DNA from: Glycine soja
Taxonomy: Eukaryota > Streptophyta > Magnoliopsida > Fabales > Fabaceae
Assembly: GCF_004193775.1 (NCBI RefSeq)
Contig: NC_041005.1
Location: 3,660,501 to 3,724,500, forward strand
DNA length: 64,000 nucleotides
Reading direction: 5' to 3'
Shown here: in pieces, positions 62,982 through 64,000 of the stretch
How the letters are laid out: every line of letters begins with the position of its first letter
Numbering within the stretch: position 1 is the first letter of the stretch
The notes under the pieces: generated by a model
What the model saw: the letters and a program-made list of their open reading frames with translations, nothing else
What the model was told of the DNA's origin: nothing
Database searches by the model: none
Position numbers and translations under genes: made by a program

Positions 62982-63160
62982 GGTTTAATTACTTATTTAG
63001 TCCTTATAGTTAATAAGTGGTTTTTTTAGTTTCTGTAATTTCCTATTTAATTTCCGATAGATCCCCGCAGTTCAAATTGTTTAACGCCATCAAATTATTA
63101 ACTATAAGGACTAAAATAGATAAATTTAGAAACTATAATGATTAAATGGGTAATTAAATC
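62982..63160. mobile_element. MITE-like fold-back inside an SCPL pseudogene intron
   Basis: The left end AGGTTTAATTAC and the reverse complement of the right end AGATTTAATTACCC match, and TTTAGTCCTTATAGTTAATA recurs inverted inside (AACTATAAGGACTAAAATA). No clear target duplication was found in the T-rich flanks. Confidence 0.5.
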
Positions 63161-63366
63161 TTTTTTATTTTATTCTCTTATAAATAGGGGTGAAAAAGTT
63201 TATCTAAACAAAACCCTGGTCTTGTATCACTTTCCAGTTGGGCATACCATGCTACTTGGTCATTGTAATACCACTGCTTCCAGTCAGACACGATGGAATA
63301 GTTTAAAGATCTTATCCACGCTTAAGTAGCCAAGAATGGAACTACCATGTCATGATCCCCACTGTT

Positions 63367-63418
<52 letters not shown>

Positions 63419-63425
63419 ATATATT
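63367..63425. repeat. Poly-A plus (TA)n microsatellite
   Basis: Seventeen A residues followed by about 20 TA units, next to the acceptor of the SCPL exon at 63361. Confidence 0.9.
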
Positions 63426-63612
63426 TAAATTAATAAAATGCTAGGGGGGATGACGAGTGTTAATTAAGTGATAAAAGAAAATAGGATGTTCAAAAATCAT
63501 TGCTTGTTAACAAAATTTAGTTAAATGCCCTCCCTTTATAAAAATCCAGCCGCTTGGCCAGTACAATGAATCAGAATCAGATACATTGTAGAAATATACA
63601 TAAAAATCTTGA

Positions 63613-63614
<2 letters not shown>

Positions 63615-63674
<60 letters not shown>
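63615..63674. repeat. (TA)n microsatellite at a lost SCPL splice donor
   Basis: About 30 TA units that begin exactly where the SCPL exon should end (after the YRSLIY codons). The open frame running into it encodes only IYIYIY and is an artefact. Confidence 0.9.
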
Positions 63675-63677
<3 letters not shown>

Positions 63678-64000
63678 GAACGATAACCTTTTCCGCTGAG
63701 ATTTACGTGATATTGGAAGCTGTTAGGGATATCGGAATTAAACTTAGATTTTAAGTCATCGTTACAGGGCGTCCATTTCCCTATACTTCCCTGGAGCACA
63801 TACAGTCAGATAGTTTATTCAGTAGTTGCTGTTCAGCTAACAGTAACACTTTAAAGAAAATTACGCTGATAAATATACCTTCCGAATATGCAATGCTTTG
63901 CTAACATTATCATCATTGGCCCAATAGGTAAAGATGACACATGCATGAGACTGCAGATGGAAATATAAGAAAATAAGATATTTTAAAATAGATATGGATT

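Larger units (their letters stand above)
62539..63950 (-). pseudogene. Serine carboxypeptidase-like (SCPL) pseudogene, 5' part off the right edge
   Basis: Minus-strand exon remnants: 63950-63879 (TYWANDDNV, KALHIRK), 63790 to about 63672 (GSIGKWTPC, YHVNLSGKGYRSLIY), 63361-63248 (SGDHDMVVPF, AWIRSLNYSI), 62737-62692 (YTRTYSNRMTFATVK) and 62622-62539 (GGGHTAPEYKPEEC, WISNRPL). The catalytic Asp and His regions (SGDHDMVVP and GGHTAPEYKP) are recognisable; the Ser part would lie beyond 64000. Breaks: TAA at 63324-63322 where the family has Gln, a TGA formed across the 63248/62737 junction, and TAA at 62565-62563 seven codons before the original stop. The donor after exon 63790 is lost in a (TA)n tract. 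Class IA SCPLs include acyltransferases of secondary metabolism; this copy cannot make a full protein. Confidence 0.85.

Noticed and set aside
63614..63799. Open frame ending in a run of Ile-Tyr
   Set aside because: The front part is an SCPL exon remnant; the tail is a translated TA microsatellite.

Overview
This window is nuclear DNA from a dicot plant, most likely a legume and probably a soybean-like (Glycine) genome. Genes have many short exons, mostly with GT-AG introns. The DNA between genes is very AT-rich. The repeats include an Au-type SINE, RTE-type LINE remnants, Tourist-type and Mutator-type MITEs, a solo LTR and long (TA)n tracts. The species is an inference; no database was available.

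Layout from left to right. (1) 144-3185, minus strand: the 5' two-thirds of a GPN-loop GTPase of the QQT1/GPN2 type, running off the left edge. A tRNA-Pro(TGG) lies just behind its promoter at 3351-3422. (2) 4644-8543, plus: a complete two-LIM-domain actin-binding protein of the WLIM1 type. (3) 11419-11989, minus: a small CYSTM-type cysteine-rich tail-anchor gene. A broken tandem relic of it lies at about 10826-11370. (4) 15302-19799, plus: a complete nucleobase-ascorbate transporter (NAT4-like, 14 exons, one GC-AG intron). (5) 21322-23613, plus: a complete heptahelical PAQR/adiponectin-receptor-like protein (HHP4-like). (6) 23614-31721: about 8 kb without a convincing gene, holding a 1.1 kb Harbinger-like element filled with CAY triplet repeats. 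(7) 31722-32601, plus: a SOB FIVE-LIKE (SOFL) protein, also with a GC-AG intron. (8) 35791-60085, plus: a complete 34-exon P2A-type Ca2+/Mn2+ ATPase of the ECA3 type, predicted 1001 residues. Its 24 kb span is mostly intron, and the introns have collected a LINE, an Au SINE, MITEs and a solo LTR. (9) 62539-63950, minus: the 3' half of a serine carboxypeptidase-like (SCPL) gene broken by several in-frame stops and microsatellite growth, running off the right edge.

The genes do not form a pathway; this is ordinary plant gene order. All exon boundaries were derived by hand from reading frame, splice sites and remembered family conservation. I found no CRISPR array, operon or clearly new biological system. 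The most unusual signals are evolutionary: a perfect 62-bp copy of a QQT1 intron/exon junction placed upstream of the transporter gene, the collapsed CYSTM tandem copy, an SCPL pseudogene in which a TA microsatellite has replaced a splice donor, and a layered set of TE insertions in ECA3 introns, several with clear target-site duplications.
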